The notes: generated by a model not told the origin, from the letters alone. 64,000 nt of DNA from Pseudomonadota bacterium (GCA_018240405.1 JAFEFW010000643.1:1-64000); one strand, 5' to 3'; shown: positions 45,621 to 54,783, counted from the first letter of the stretch. Program-made: numbers and translations.

Positions 45621-46265
45621 ATGGAAACCGGTGTCCAACCACAAACGTCCGCGTCGACGGTCACTGGGTCACCGGCCAGCGTCCATCCCCTGCGCCGTCA
45701 TGCCGGGGACCTGGATTTCGCGGTTTGCGATCGCGCCCGCCTTTCTCGCGACCGCGCGTTCGACGGCGTATTCTTCACGGCGGTCAGGACAACAGGCATT
45801 TACTGTCGCCCGGTGTGCCCGGCCCAGCCGAAATCCCGCAATGTGCGCTTCTATCGCAGCGCAGCCGCGGCCGAGGCCGACGGCTTCCGCCCATGCCTTC
45901 GATGCCGGCCCGAAACGGCGCCATTCTCGCCTGCCTGGAACGGAACGGCGGCGACGGTGGCGCGCGCCGTCCGGTTGATCGAGGCTGGGGCACTCGACCG
46001 GGGCAGCGCCGAGACGCTGGCTGCGGCGCTTGGCATCGGTGCGCGGCACCTGACGCGCCTGTTCAGGCAGCATCTCCACGCCACGCCTGTTCGGGTAGCG
46101 CGGACCATGCGGGTGCAGCGTGCGAAGCGCCTGCTGGATGAGACCGACATCCCGATCACCGACATCGCGCTGCGCGCCGGCTTCTCCAGTATTCGCAATT
46201 TCAACCTGGCGTTCGCACAGGCCTACGGGCGGCCACCCTCGGCGATAAGGCGGCGCCCCCGCTGA
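45621..46265 (+). CDS. Ada-like regulator: Zn/methyl-phosphotriester domain plus AraC HTH
   Basis: A 214-residue protein. The N-terminal Ada metal-binding domain has all four Cys (62, 66, 92, 95; TTGIYCRPVCP and CLRC). The rest (about 110-212) is an AraC-type double HTH with ALGIGARHLTRLFRQHLHA and ITDIALRAGFSSIRNFNLAF. It ends at the HTH, without the methyltransferase of Ada or the AlkA glycosylase part of Ada-AlkA fusions. It probably senses methyl phosphotriesters and activates repair genes (AdaA-like). GGAGGG precedes the ATG by about ten bases. Confidence 0.85.
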   Translation: METGVQPQTSASTVTGSPASVHPLRRHAGDLDFAVCDRARLSRDRAFDGVFFTAVRTTGIYCRPVCPAQPKSRNVRFYRSAAAAEADGFRPCLRCRPETAPFSPAWNGTAATVARAVRLIEAGALDRGSAETLAAALGIGARHLTRLFRQHLHATPVRVARTMRVQRAKRLLDETDIPITDIALRAGFSSIRNFNLAFAQAYGRPPSAIRRRPR

Positions 46266-46411
46266 GCACTGTTGCGTCGCGCCTCGCGGCGCTCCGGCTG
46301 CAGGGAACGACGTCCGGTTGTCGTCGCGCGCTATCAGGCAGCGCGCTTGGCACCCATCGACGGACCGGCTAAAGCCCTCTCACCCAAGCGTTACGTGAGA
46401 GAGGAACGTCG

Positions 46412-47095
46412 ATGATCAACAAGATCGTCCAGACGATGGCTGAGGCCATGGAGGGCATCAAGGACGGCTCCATCGTCCTGCTGGGCGGTTTCGGTGCCGT
46501 CGGGCAGCCGAACGCGCTGATCGACGGCCTGATCGAACAGGGCGCCAAGAACCTAACCGTTGCCTGCAACAACGCCGGCACCGGCCGCATCGGCCTCGCC
46601 CGCCTGATGGATCTGGGCCGGGTCAGCAAGATCATCTGCTCCTTCCCCCGCTCCTCGGACCCGGTGGTGTTCGAGACGCTGTACCGTGAGGGCAAGATCG
46701 AACTGGAGATCGTGCCGCAGGGCACGTTGGCGGAACGGATGCGCGCCGCGGGCGCCGGCGTGCCGGCCTTCTTCACCGCCACCGGCGTCGGCACCAAGAT
46801 GGCTGTCGGCAAGGAGCACCGGGAGATCGACGGCCGCACCTACATCCTGGAGAAGGCGCTGAAGGGCGACGTTGCGCTGGTCGAGGCGTGGGAGGCGGAC
46901 CGCTGGGGCAACCTGACCTACAAGCAGGCCGGCCGCAACTTCAATCCGGTCATGGCGATGGCGGCGGATTGCACCATCGTGCAGACGCAACATGTCCGCG
47001 AGCTTGGGGAACTCAACCCCGACCACGTCGTCACACCGGGCATCTTTGTGGACCGGGTGCTGCACGTGCCCTACGGTGACCCATCCGGCTTCTGA
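46412..47095 (+). CDS. 3-oxoacid CoA-transferase subunit A
   Basis: A 227-residue SCOT/AtoD/PcaI-type subunit. LLGGFGAVGQPNALIDGLIE near the start is the typical Gly-rich CoA-binding region, and TFFTATGVGTKMA-like and GDVALVEAWEADRWGNLTY blocks are conserved. It forms the alpha part of the alpha2beta2 enzyme that moves CoA between succinate and 3-oxoacids such as acetoacetate or 3-oxoadipate. GAGAGAGGAACG precedes the ATG. Subunit B follows after 17 bases. Confidence 0.93.
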   Translation: MINKIVQTMAEAMEGIKDGSIVLLGGFGAVGQPNALIDGLIEQGAKNLTVACNNAGTGRIGLARLMDLGRVSKIICSFPRSSDPVVFETLYREGKIELEIVPQGTLAERMRAAGAGVPAFFTATGVGTKMAVGKEHREIDGRTYILEKALKGDVALVEAWEADRWGNLTYKQAGRNFNPVMAMAADCTIVQTQHVRELGELNPDHVVTPGIFVDRVLHVPYGDPSGF

Positions 47096-47112
47096 TCCAG
47101 GAGACGCAGCAA

Positions 47113-47772
47113 ATGTCCGCCACGACCGCCGACTTCAAGCCGTTCACCCGCCAGCAGATGGCGCAGCGCGCCGCCGCCGACATTCCCGAGGGCTGGTACG
47201 TCAACCTGGGCATCGGCATCCCGACGCTGATCGCCGATTTCGTCCCGCTCGACCGCGAGGTAATCTTCCACTCCGAAAACGGTGTGCTCGGCATGGGCCC
47301 CGCACCGGAGAAGGACAAGATCGAGCCCTGGCTGATCAACGCCGGCAAGCAATACGTCACCATGCGCGCCGGCGGCAGCTTCTGCCACCACGCTGACAGC
47401 TTCGCCATGATCCGCGGCCACCATCTCGACCTGTGCGTGCTCGGCGCCTTCCAGGTGGCTGATAACGGCGATATCGCCAACTGGGCGACGAGCGAGAATG
47501 ACACGGCGCCAGCAGTTGGCGGCGCCATGGACCTCGCAGCGGGGGCGAAACGGCTATGGGTGCTGATGGAGCACACCACGAAGGACGGCCAGGCCAAGCT
47601 GGTCAGCAAGTGCACCTATCCGCTGACTGCGCCAGGGGCGGTGAAGCGCGTCTACACCAACCTGGCAACGATCGATGTTACGCCGCGCGGTTTCGTGGTG
47701 ACGTCGATGGCGCCGGGGCTGAGCTTCGACGACCTGCAGGCACGCACGGACGCGAAGCTGCATCTGGCCTAA
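47113..47772 (+). CDS. 3-oxoacid CoA-transferase subunit B
   Basis: A 219-residue beta subunit. NLGIGIPTLIADFVP and the catalytic motif SENGVLGMG (Glu55 forms the covalent glutamyl-CoA) are intact, and GGAMDLAAGAKRLWVLMEHT is conserved. With subunit A it makes a cytoplasmic CoA transferase used in ketone-body or aromatic-acid breakdown. CCAGGAGAC lies just before the ATG. The exact acyl substrate is undecided. Confidence 0.93.
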   Translation: MSATTADFKPFTRQQMAQRAAADIPEGWYVNLGIGIPTLIADFVPLDREVIFHSENGVLGMGPAPEKDKIEPWLINAGKQYVTMRAGGSFCHHADSFAMIRGHHLDLCVLGAFQVADNGDIANWATSENDTAPAVGGAMDLAAGAKRLWVLMEHTTKDGQAKLVSKCTYPLTAPGAVKRVYTNLATIDVTPRGFVVTSMAPGLSFDDLQARTDAKLHLA

Positions 47773-47844
47773 TCTGTCGGGCGCTGGGACTACCTCGACC
47801 GCCCGCCGTTGCGAGTTAGCTGGAGCGTCTCTGACCGTGCCACC

Positions 47845-47953
47845 CCGTCATAGCGGGCGAAGGCCCGCCACGACGAGGGAGAGTTCGCGCTGATCGTCAA
47901 GCATCCGGTACAGCTCATTTTAGCGCCCGTGGGGCCTGCGCCCGCCACCACGG
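47845..47953. repeat. Dispersed palindromic intergenic repeat, copy 2
   Basis: The left arm CCGTCATAGCGGGC-GAAG-GCCCGCCA and the right arm GGGGCCTGCGCCCGCCACCACGG are mirror images across about 109 bp. It lies between the convergent CoA-transferase and Aas genes. Same core as copies at 20773-20882 and 57642-57742. Confidence 0.7.
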
Positions 47954-47971
47954 CGACCCGGAACTCACCCC

Positions 47972-50900
47972 CTAATCCGCCGCCGTCGCCTCCTCTTCCA
48001 CCGGCGCCCGCTCCGCCGCCAGCGACTGTACCGCCGGATAGTCGATCTTTCCCGTCCCCAGCAGCGGCAGCTTCGCCACCACCATGATGTCACGCGCCAC
48101 CATGATTTCGGCAATGCCGCGTTCGCGCGCCTTGCCCAGCAGCATGCGCGCTGTCGCGTCGGACTGGGTCGTGACCAGCACCAGCCGCTCGCCCTTGCGC
48201 GCATCCGGCAGCGCCACCACCGCCTGCGCGGCATCGGGCCAGACGGCATGCGCCAATGTCTCGGCTGAACTCAACGACACCATTTCGCCGGCGATCTTGG
48301 CAAAGCGCTTGGCCCTGCCCAGGATCGTCACAAACCCATGCGCATCGACCGAAACGATGTCGCCGGTGTCGTACCACCCGTCCGGCGGCGGCTGCAGCAC
48401 CTCGGGCTGATCCGCCTTCAGATAACCAAGCATGATGTTGGGTCCGTGGACCCACAGGCGGCCACCCTCGGCGATGCCGGGGACTGCTTCCAGCCGGTAG
48501 TCCATCCCCGGCATCAACTGGCCGACGGCTCCTTCCTTCGACGCGGCCATGGTGTTCAGCGACAGCACCGGCGCCGTTTCGGTAGCGCCATAACCTTCGA
48601 AGATCGGCTTCTTGAAGTGCTGCATATAGGCCATGCGCGTCTCCGGCCGCACCTTCTCAGCACCGGCGAAGATGTAGCGCAGCGACTGGAAGTCCATCGG
48701 GTCCGCCCGGCGCACATAGCCGGACAGGAAACTGTCGGTGCCAAACATGATCGTCGACTGCTCATCGTAGATCATTTCTGGAACGATTTTGTAATGCAGC
48801 GGCGAGGGATACAGGAAGGTCCGCACCCCGTACAGCAGCGGCAGCAGCGTGCCACCGGTCAGGCCGAACGCATGGAACATCGGCAGCGCGTTGAACACCT
48901 TGTCGACGGGATTGAAGTCGATCACCGCTGCCGCCTGCGCACAATTGCTCAGCAGTGCGCGGTGGCTCAGCACCACGCCCTTCGGCATGCCCTCGGAGCC
49001 CGAGGTAAACAGGATCACCGCCGGCCGGTTGCCCTCCAGGACCGCGCCCGGCAACGCGTGCGGCCGCATCGCGGCCAGCTTGCCGGTCAGCTTGTCGGCC
49101 AGCCCGATCGACTCCCGCACATCCTCCAGCCAGACGAAGGGCACCTGCGCGCCCACGGCATCCACCAGCTTGTGCAGCTTGCCCCGCTCTATAAAGCGGC
49201 GGGAGCTGATGATGGTGCGCACGCCGGCGGCTTTGCAGCAGGCCAGCATGGCATCGGCGCCGGCGGTGAAGTTCAGCATCGCCACGGTGCGGCCTTGCGC
49301 CTGCAGCGCGAAGAACGTCACCGCAACGCCGGCCGCGTTCGGCAGTAGCACGCCGACGGTCTGGTCCGGCACCAGCGTCGCGAGCTTCCGCCCAAGCACG
49401 GTGGCACCAAGGATCAGCCGGTCATAGGTCAGTTCGGTACGCGTGTTGCCGCCATTGTCGTTCGGCGACACATCCGCAACGACCGGCTTGCCCATGTCGT
49501 ACAGCGCACGGGCGCGCAGCAGGCCCGCGAATAGCGTGCCGTGGATGGTCTCGGGGCGGAACGCTGCGTCCACCATCAGCCGGTGCATCGCCACGCCCAG
49601 TGCCGCCCGGCGCGCCCGGCCGGTGACCGTTTCGGGGACGTCCAGCCGCCGCGGCGGCAGCACCGTCAGGCTGACGCGCGGGAACCAGCGCAGCGGCAGC
49701 TTGCCCTGCATGCGGGAGGTCTTGTGGAACTTCAGGCCTTCGATCCGCACCGGCACGATCACCGCGTCGCCCTTGTCGGCAATCATGCCGGGACCAGGAT
49801 AGATCTTCATCAGCGCCCCGGTCAGCGTGATGCGACCTTCGGGGAAAATCGCCAGACGCCGTCCGTCACGCACCGCCTTCACCATGGTCTTGGTGGCCAT
49901 CGGGCTGGACGGGTCCACGGGAAAGATGTCCAGCACGTATTTCAGGAACCAGAAGCGTTGCGCCTGCGCGGTATCGACGGCAAACACCAGATTGCCGGGC
50001 AGGAACGCCGCCACGAGGCAGCCGTCCAGAAAGGACTGGTGATTGATCACCACGATGGCGCGCCGGTCGGGCGGCGGCAGGTTCTCCAACCCACGGACCT
50101 CGGCACGGTGGAACAAGCGGAAATACCACTGCGCCAGTGCGCGCACGACGGTGCGGGGCAGCAGGCGCACGATCCACAACGCCACCACAAAGTTCGCCAC
50201 GGCCGCGACCTTCAGCGCGCCGGGTGCGGACACGTTGGCGGCGGCGAGACCTGCCACCGCAGCCGCACCGACCACCATGAACACCGCGTTCACCACGTTG
50301 TTCGCCGCGACCATCCGCGCGCGGTGGGACGGTTCAGAGTCCTCCTGCACGATAGCATAAAGTGGCACCGAATACAGGCCGCCGCAGACCGCGAGCAGCA
50401 GCAGATCGATCATCATCCGCCAGCCATGGGGCGCCGTCAGCACCGCACTAACATTTTCCAGGTGACCGGCCGAGGCGGCGGCGGTGCCGAAATCCCAGGT
50501 AAACACCGTCATGGCCAGTGCGGCGAACGGCACGTAGCGGGCGCTGACCTCACCATGCAGCAGATGCGCGCAGGCAATCGAGCCGACGCCGACGCCGACC
50601 GCGAACACCGTCAGCAGCAGCGTCACCACGTGCCCATCGGCGCCCAGTGTGTCGCGTGTGACCGCGGGAAACTCCGACAGCAGCAGCGCGCCGAAGGCCC
50701 AGAACCAGGACAGGCCCAGGATCGACAGCCACACCGACCGCGTCTGCCGCGCCAGGCGGACCACGCCCAGCGTATCGGCCAGCAGGTTCCAGCCGATCTT
50801 CAGCGTCGGGTCGGCGGCAGGCGCCGGCGGGATGGCGAACGCCGAGACCAGCCCGACCAGCGAGACGGCCAGGCCGGCCGCGGCGACGATCTCGGGACCA

Positions 50901-51403
50901 GAGTCCATCAACACTAGAGCACCACCGGCGACCGTGCCGATCAGGATGGAGATGAAGGTTGCCGCCTCGATCGCGCCATTGCCGGCAACGATTTCGGTCT
51001 GGTCCAGGTGGTCCGGCAGGATGCCGTATTTCAGCGGCCCGAACAGCGCCGCCTGCACGCCCAGGCCGAACAGCACGGCCAGCAGCAGCGGCGTCGAGCC
51101 GAGCAGGAAGCCAAGGGCGGAGACCGCCATCAGGGCGACTTCTAGGCCCTTGACGACGCGGATCAGGCGGGACTTGTCGAACCGGTCCGCCAACTGGCCC
51201 GCTGTGGCCGACAGCAGCGCGTACGGCGCGATGAACAATGCCCCCGCCAGCGCTACCAGATCGACGCCGGCCGACCCGGTACGGAACATGGCCAGCACGA
51301 TCAGTGCGTTCTTCACCAGATTGTCGTTCAGCGCGCCGCAAGCCTGGCTCAGGCAGAGCGGACCGAGGCGGCGGGTCTTCAGCAAACCAAGAGGCGACGC
51401 CAT
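47972..51403 (-). CDS. aas: LplT-PlsC-Aas fusion: lysophospholipid flippase, acyltransferase and acyl-ACP synthetase
   Basis: A 1143-residue three-part protein. Residues 1-415 are an LplT-like MFS flippase (ALNDNLVKNALIVLAMF). A PlsC acyltransferase domain follows, with NHQSFLD (His455, Asp460) and FPEGR (520-524). The rest is an AMP-forming acyl-ACP/CoA synthetase with LFTSGSEGMPKGV and GYGATETAPVLS. In E. coli lplT and aas are separate neighbours that bring lysophosphatidylethanolamine inside and re-acylate it; here all steps are in one chain. The ATG at 51403 is chosen to match the first helix. Third gene of the TetR operon. Confidence 0.93.
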   Translation of the reverse strand: MASPLGLLKTRRLGPLCLSQACGALNDNLVKNALIVLAMFRTGSAGVDLVALAGALFIAPYALLSATAGQLADRFDKSRLIRVVKGLEVALMAVSALGFLLGSTPLLLAVLFGLGVQAALFGPLKYGILPDHLDQTEIVAGNGAIEAATFISILIGTVAGGALVLMDSGPEIVAAAGLAVSLVGLVSAFAIPPAPAADPTLKIGWNLLADTLGVVRLARQTRSVWLSILGLSWFWAFGALLLSEFPAVTRDTLGADGHVVTLLLTVFAVGVGVGSIACAHLLHGEVSARYVPFAALAMTVFTWDFGTAAASAGHLENVSAVLTAPHGWRMMIDLLLLAVCGGLYSVPLYAIVQEDSEPSHRARMVAANNVVNAVFMVVGAAAVAGLAAANVSAPGALKVAAVANFVVALWIVRLLPRTVVRALAQWYFRLFHRAEVRGLENLPPPDRRAIVVINHQSFLDGCLVAAFLPGNLVFAVDTAQAQRFWFLKYVLDIFPVDPSSPMATKTMVKAVRDGRRLAIFPEGRITLTGALMKIYPGPGMIADKGDAVIVPVRIEGLKFHKTSRMQGKLPLRWFPRVSLTVLPPRRLDVPETVTGRARRAALGVAMHRLMVDAAFRPETIHGTLFAGLLRARALYDMGKPVVADVSPNDNGGNTRTELTYDRLILGATVLGRKLATLVPDQTVGVLLPNAAGVAVTFFALQAQGRTVAMLNFTAGADAMLACCKAAGVRTIISSRRFIERGKLHKLVDAVGAQVPFVWLEDVRESIGLADKLTGKLAAMRPHALPGAVLEGNRPAVILFTSGSEGMPKGVVLSHRALLSNCAQAAAVIDFNPVDKVFNALPMFHAFGLTGGTLLPLLYGVRTFLYPSPLHYKIVPEMIYDEQSTIMFGTDSFLSGYVRRADPMDFQSLRYIFAGAEKVRPETRMAYMQHFKKPIFEGYGATETAPVLSLNTMAASKEGAVGQLMPGMDYRLEAVPGIAEGGRLWVHGPNIMLGYLKADQPEVLQPPPDGWYDTGDIVSVDAHGFVTILGRAKRFAKIAGEMVSLSSAETLAHAVWPDAAQAVVALPDARKGERLVLVTTQSDATARMLLGKARERGIAEIMVARDIMVVAKLPLLGTGKIDYPAVQSLAAERAPVEEEATAAD

Positions 51404-51417
51404 GACAGAGCCTTTCT

Positions 51418-52281
51418 TTACGACACGGCTAACAGACGAGGGGCGGCGGCAGGCGCGGAGTTGTCGCGGAAGCACCCGGTTGCCAGAAAACGGCACGTCG
51501 CCGCAATAACAGCGGGATTGCGGGCGATGAAGGTGTGAACCGCCGGTACGAGCAGGAACGCGCTTTCGGCGCCAGGAAGGCGCGTCTCGGCTACGGTGAC
51601 GAGGCCGTCGTTGTCGCCGGCAAGGAACGGATTATAGCCGCGCCGCAGGTTGCCACCGGCGATGACGCCGATCGGCGCGTCCGGAACCGGCACATGCGCC
51701 GCCAGTGCCGGCGTCACCGCTTGGCCACATGCGCCCATGATGCTGCGATAAACGCCGAATGTCTTCAGGCGTGCGGCCACGGCGGAGCCACGCGCGGGCG
51801 AGCCGATCAGCACCAGGCGGTCGGGCTCCCAGCCTTCTACACAGGCCTGCGCGACGGCCGCACGCGCGATCAGGCCTCCGAGGCTGTGCCCGACGATGGA
51901 AATTCGCCGCCCGCCGTCATCCTGAAGCGCACGCGCCACCGAAGCGACGGCGGCAACATGATCCTCGAACGGCCGGCGCAGGCTGGCGTAGCCGAGGGCG
52001 GCAACTGCCCAACCGTCAGCCTGCAGCGCCGCCGCCATCGGTGCCATCATCCGTCGTGTGCGGCCAAGCCCGTGCAACAGGATCACACCCCGCTCCGCCC
52101 GCGCGCCTGGCGCGGCCCATACTGCGGCGGCCACGCAGGTATCGAGCCTGCCGGATGCGTGGCGGCGGTTCCCCGGATCCAGCAGGCGGGCGGCCCGTGT
52201 CGTGGCGTGTTCCTGCACTCGCCAGCCGGAACGAACCCAAACGTCGGTCCAGAACTGCCAACCGCCGAGGGTCCAGGTCAC
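51418..52281 (-). CDS. Alpha/beta-hydrolase, lipase-like
   Basis: A 287-residue alpha/beta-hydrolase. HGLGRTRR is the oxyanion loop, GHSLGG (around 127-132) holds the nucleophilic Ser, GDNDGLVTVAET probably the Asp and VHTFIARNP the His. It likely hydrolyses an ester or lysophospholipid. The start is GTG 52281, overlapping the tetR stop by four bases (GTGA), and the Aas fusion starts 14 bases after its stop. The operon context suggests a role in membrane lipid turnover. Confidence 0.85.
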   Translation of the reverse strand: MTWTLGGWQFWTDVWVRSGWRVQEHATTRAARLLDPGNRRHASGRLDTCVAAAVWAAPGARAERGVILLHGLGRTRRMMAPMAAALQADGWAVAALGYASLRRPFEDHVAAVASVARALQDDGGRRISIVGHSLGGLIARAAVAQACVEGWEPDRLVLIGSPARGSAVAARLKTFGVYRSIMGACGQAVTPALAAHVPVPDAPIGVIAGGNLRRGYNPFLAGDNDGLVTVAETRLPGAESAFLLVPAVHTFIARNPAVIAATCRFLATGCFRDNSAPAAAPRLLAVS

Positions 52282-52841
52282 GACACAATCCGCCCTGCCA
52301 GTCTGACGAGGTCATTCTGGAGCGCGGCAAGCCCCCGGTCGAGGCGGCCGTACAAGCGAAATGTTGCCGCCTGGATGATCATACCCATCAGTGCCGCTGC
52401 GATCAGTGCCGGGTCGCGCTGCGGGATCTCGCCATGTAACATACCCTCAGCAACGGCCCGGCACAGCACATCGACCGGGTTACCATCACCACTCGCAGGT
52501 ATGTCACGCAGGCTCACGTGCTGCGTCAGCAGCAGGAAATTGAATAGCACCTCATCCTCGGCATGCAGCCGGCAGATGAGGCGAACCATCCCCCCGAGCC
52601 TGTCGAGGAATGGCCCCGGCATTGCCGCGGCAGCCGCAAGACGCTGGCCGTAGTCGGCGTAACCGGCCTGGAACATCTCTGACAGCAGCGCCTCACGGCT
52701 CTTGAAGTGGGCATAGAGGCTCGGCGCTTTCAGCCCGGCAGCATCAGCGATGTCGCGCATCGAGACGGCGTCGACTCCATGGGCGACGAAGAGCTGCATG
52801 GCAGCACGTTTGATCCGGTCCCGCGTGGGTTCTTCCTGCAT
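52278..52841 (-). CDS. TetR-family regulator of the lipid-remodelling operon
   Basis: A 187-residue TetR repressor. The HTH is RIKRAAMQLFVAHGVDAVSM, then IADAAGLKAPSLYAHFKSRE (about 8-50); the C-terminal ligand domain is variable (AAAAAMPGPFLDRLGGMVRL). It begins the tetR-hydrolase-aas operon and likely represses it. A perfect 22-bp palindrome lies 16-38 bases before its ATG, strongly suggesting autoregulation. The ligand could be an acyl chain or membrane-active compound. Confidence 0.9.
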   Translation of the reverse strand: MQEEPTRDRIKRAAMQLFVAHGVDAVSMRDIADAAGLKAPSLYAHFKSREALLSEMFQAGYADYGQRLAAAAAMPGPFLDRLGGMVRLICRLHAEDEVLFNFLLLTQHVSLRDIPASGDGNPVDVLCRAVAEGMLHGEIPQRDPALIAAALMGMIIQAATFRLYGRLDRGLAALQNDLVRLAGRIVS

Positions 52842-52857
52842 GGGCGGTCACGCCATT

Positions 52858-52879
52858 TCCTAACGAACGTTCGTTAGGA
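52858..52879. promoter_or_regulatory. Candidate TetR operator, perfect 22-bp palindrome
   Basis: The half-site TCCTAACGAAC is followed directly by its exact reverse complement GTTCGTTAGGA, with no spacer. It sits 16 bases upstream of the tetR start and about 230 bases before the divergent reductase gene. Length and symmetry match TetR operators. Confidence 0.75.
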
Positions 52880-53105
52880 TAGAGTGAGGGGCGGCAAAGT
52901 CAAGCCTTTCGCGCGCCAAATCCTTGGGAGAGGGTTAGTAGTGGTCGCGGTTGCGATGCAGGAGGTTCATCGCGCGGCACGACGGCACGAAGGTGGCCTC
53001 GGACAGCGCACCCCCGGTGGTCGGCCCGCAGATGCACATGCTATGACCGGCGCCCTCAACGGCAGCGGAGACGCCGCCGCCAACCCGACATCTGTTGGAA
53101 ATCCT

Positions 53106-54101
53106 ATGACCGACGCCTCATTCCGTGCCCTCGTCGCCCGTAAGAACGGAGACGCCCAAGCCATCGCACTGGAGACGCTCACCGAGGCCGACCTGCCGGC
53201 GGCGGATGTGACCGTCGATGTCGAGTATTCCTCATTTAACTACAAGGACGGGCTGGCACTGACCGGGAAGAACCGGATCCTGCGCAAGTATCCGATCGTC
53301 CCGGGCATCGACTATGCCGGCACCGTGGCGGCATCCACCTCCGACCGGTTCCAACCGGGCGACAAAGTCGTGCTGACCGGGTGGGGCGTCGGCGAAGGCT
53401 GGTCCGGCGGCTTCGCCGAACGTGCTCGCGCGAAGTCCGAGTGGCTGGTGAAGCTCCCCGACGGCCTGACGACACGGCAGGCCATGGCGGTCGGCACTGC
53501 GGGCTTGACGGCAATGCTGTGCGTAATGGGGCTGGAGAAGCACGGGATCAAGTCGAGCGGCGACGTCCTGGTCACCGGCGCGGCCGGCGGAGTGGGCAGC
53601 GTTGCGGTCCGGCTGCTCTCCCGGCGCGGCTACAACGTGACTGCGCTAACCGGGCGGCCGGCGGAAGCCGACTTTCTGCGCGGTCTTGGTGCCACCGCGA
53701 TCATCGACCGGTCGGAATATGCCACGCTGGGTAAGCCGCTGGCCGCCGAGCGCTGGGCCGGCGCAGTGGACACGGCCGGCGGCACGGTGCTGGCGAACGT
53801 GCTTGCCGCCACGGTATACGATGGCGCAGTGGCCGCGTGCGGCCTCGCCGGTGGCACGGATCTGCCGGCCACCGTGTTTCCATTCATCCTGCGCGGCATC
53901 GCACTGCTGGGAATCGACTCGGTGATGTGCCCCCTGCCCCGGCGCGAAGAAGCCTGGCGGCGCCTGGCCGCGGAGCTACAAGCCGGCGACCTGACTGCCT
54001 TGACCAGCACAGTCGAGCTAGAGGATTTGCCCGCGCTGGCGCCACAAATCCTGGCGGGACAGGTGCGCGGGCGGACGGTGGTGCGGGTGCGCGGCGACTG
54101 A
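53106..54101 (+). CDS. Acryloyl-CoA reductase/YhdH-type quinone oxidoreductase (MDR family)
   Basis: A 331-residue zinc-free medium-chain dehydrogenase. The N-terminal part has SSFNYKDGLALTGKNRILRK and GIDYAGTVAAS; the NADPH-binding site is VLVTGAAGGVGSVAV (about 150-164); VMCPLPRREEAWRRLA is typical of YhdH/YhfP/AcuI. It likely reduces acrylyl-CoA or related enoyl compounds with NADPH. The start ATG 53106 is chosen to begin at the conserved TDASFRALV; the upstream in-frame stretch from 52884 is not conserved-looking. It is divergent from tetR and could share its operator. Confidence 0.88.
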   Translation: MTDASFRALVARKNGDAQAIALETLTEADLPAADVTVDVEYSSFNYKDGLALTGKNRILRKYPIVPGIDYAGTVAASTSDRFQPGDKVVLTGWGVGEGWSGGFAERARAKSEWLVKLPDGLTTRQAMAVGTAGLTAMLCVMGLEKHGIKSSGDVLVTGAAGGVGSVAVRLLSRRGYNVTALTGRPAEADFLRGLGATAIIDRSEYATLGKPLAAERWAGAVDTAGGTVLANVLAATVYDGAVAACGLAGGTDLPATVFPFILRGIALLGIDSVMCPLPRREEAWRRLAAELQAGDLTALTSTVELEDLPALAPQILAGQVRGRTVVRVRGD

Positions 54102-54143
54102 TCGGGACAACGGCCGGCGGCACCGGGCCACGTCCAGGCCAGT

Positions 54144-54545
54144 TTATGTCGTGTTGCGAATGCGAGAGATCGGAACCTCGGCCACTCCCTCAACACGTTC
54201 GTCCCAATGCCGCTCCGCTGTGATCACTGTCGTCTGCCGCTCCCATCCAAGGGCAAGGCACGCCCGGTCGCCCAGCGACAGTCCGAACAGCTTCGTCAGC
54301 GGCCGCAATGCCCCGGCCCGGAGTGCGTGCGCCTGCGAGTACGGGACTACTTCCACACCAAGGCTATCGACCGCTTGCATCGCCGCCTCAACTGGCACGC
54401 CCCGCTCGCAAAGCTTCGAGATGACCTCGGTCAGATTGACCGTGCCTATCAACGCTGCGGGCAGAACCGATGCAACCCGCTCGTGGCCCGTCTCGCCATT
54501 CAGCAGTGCCAGCACTGCAGACGCATCGAGGACCGGCTCATTCAC
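54144..54545 (-). CDS. vapC: VapC-type PIN-domain ribonuclease toxin
   Basis: A 133-residue PIN protein from GTG 54545. The acidic residues are Asp7 (LDASAVLALL), Glu40 (VNLTEVISKL), Asp93 (LSLGDRACLALG) and Glu111 in TAERHW, where Asp is usual. VapC toxins cut RNA, commonly initiator tRNA, when free of antitoxin. The gene overlaps vapB by eight bases. Downstream is 42 bp to the convergent reductase gene. Confidence 0.88.
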   Translation of the reverse strand: MNEPVLDASAVLALLNGETGHERVASVLPAALIGTVNLTEVISKLCERGVPVEAAMQAVDSLGVEVVPYSQAHALRAGALRPLTKLFGLSLGDRACLALGWERQTTVITAERHWDERVEGVAEVPISRIRNTT

Positions 54546-54783
54546 GCTCCGCCTCGCGTCGCCGATCTTCACTAAGGTCTTCAACAAGACTTACGCCACT
54601 CGGGACGTATCGGCGAATGATCGCTTGAGCGCGTGCGACCGCGGCCTGAATGGGCTCAAGGCGGATTTGGCCGCCCTCGACGTGAACAAGGAAACGGGCG
54701 CCATTTTGCATACCAAGCTCAGACCGAACATTTGCAGGAATCACGAGGCGGCCATTCGCAGCCATGACAATATGCTGGGACAT
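54538..54783 (-). CDS. vapB: VapB-type AbrB/MazE-fold antitoxin
   Basis: An 81-residue protein from ATG 54783. The N-terminal swapped-hairpin AbrB fold is seen in GRLVIPANVRSELGMQNGAR, and the C-terminal half is helical and charged (SLVEDLSEDRRREAERE), the usual toxin-binding tail. It should neutralise VapC and autoregulate the pair. It overlaps the toxin gene by eight bases; the order antitoxin-toxin is standard. Confidence 0.88.
   Translation of the reverse strand: MSQHIVMAANGRLVIPANVRSELGMQNGARFLVHVEGGQIRLEPIQAAVARAQAIIRRYVPSGVSLVEDLSEDRRREAERE

Noticed and set aside
49541-50917. 458-residue plus-strand ORF
   Set aside because: Antisense to the Aas fusion; composition rich in Arg, Gln and His with no domain or ribosome-binding site.
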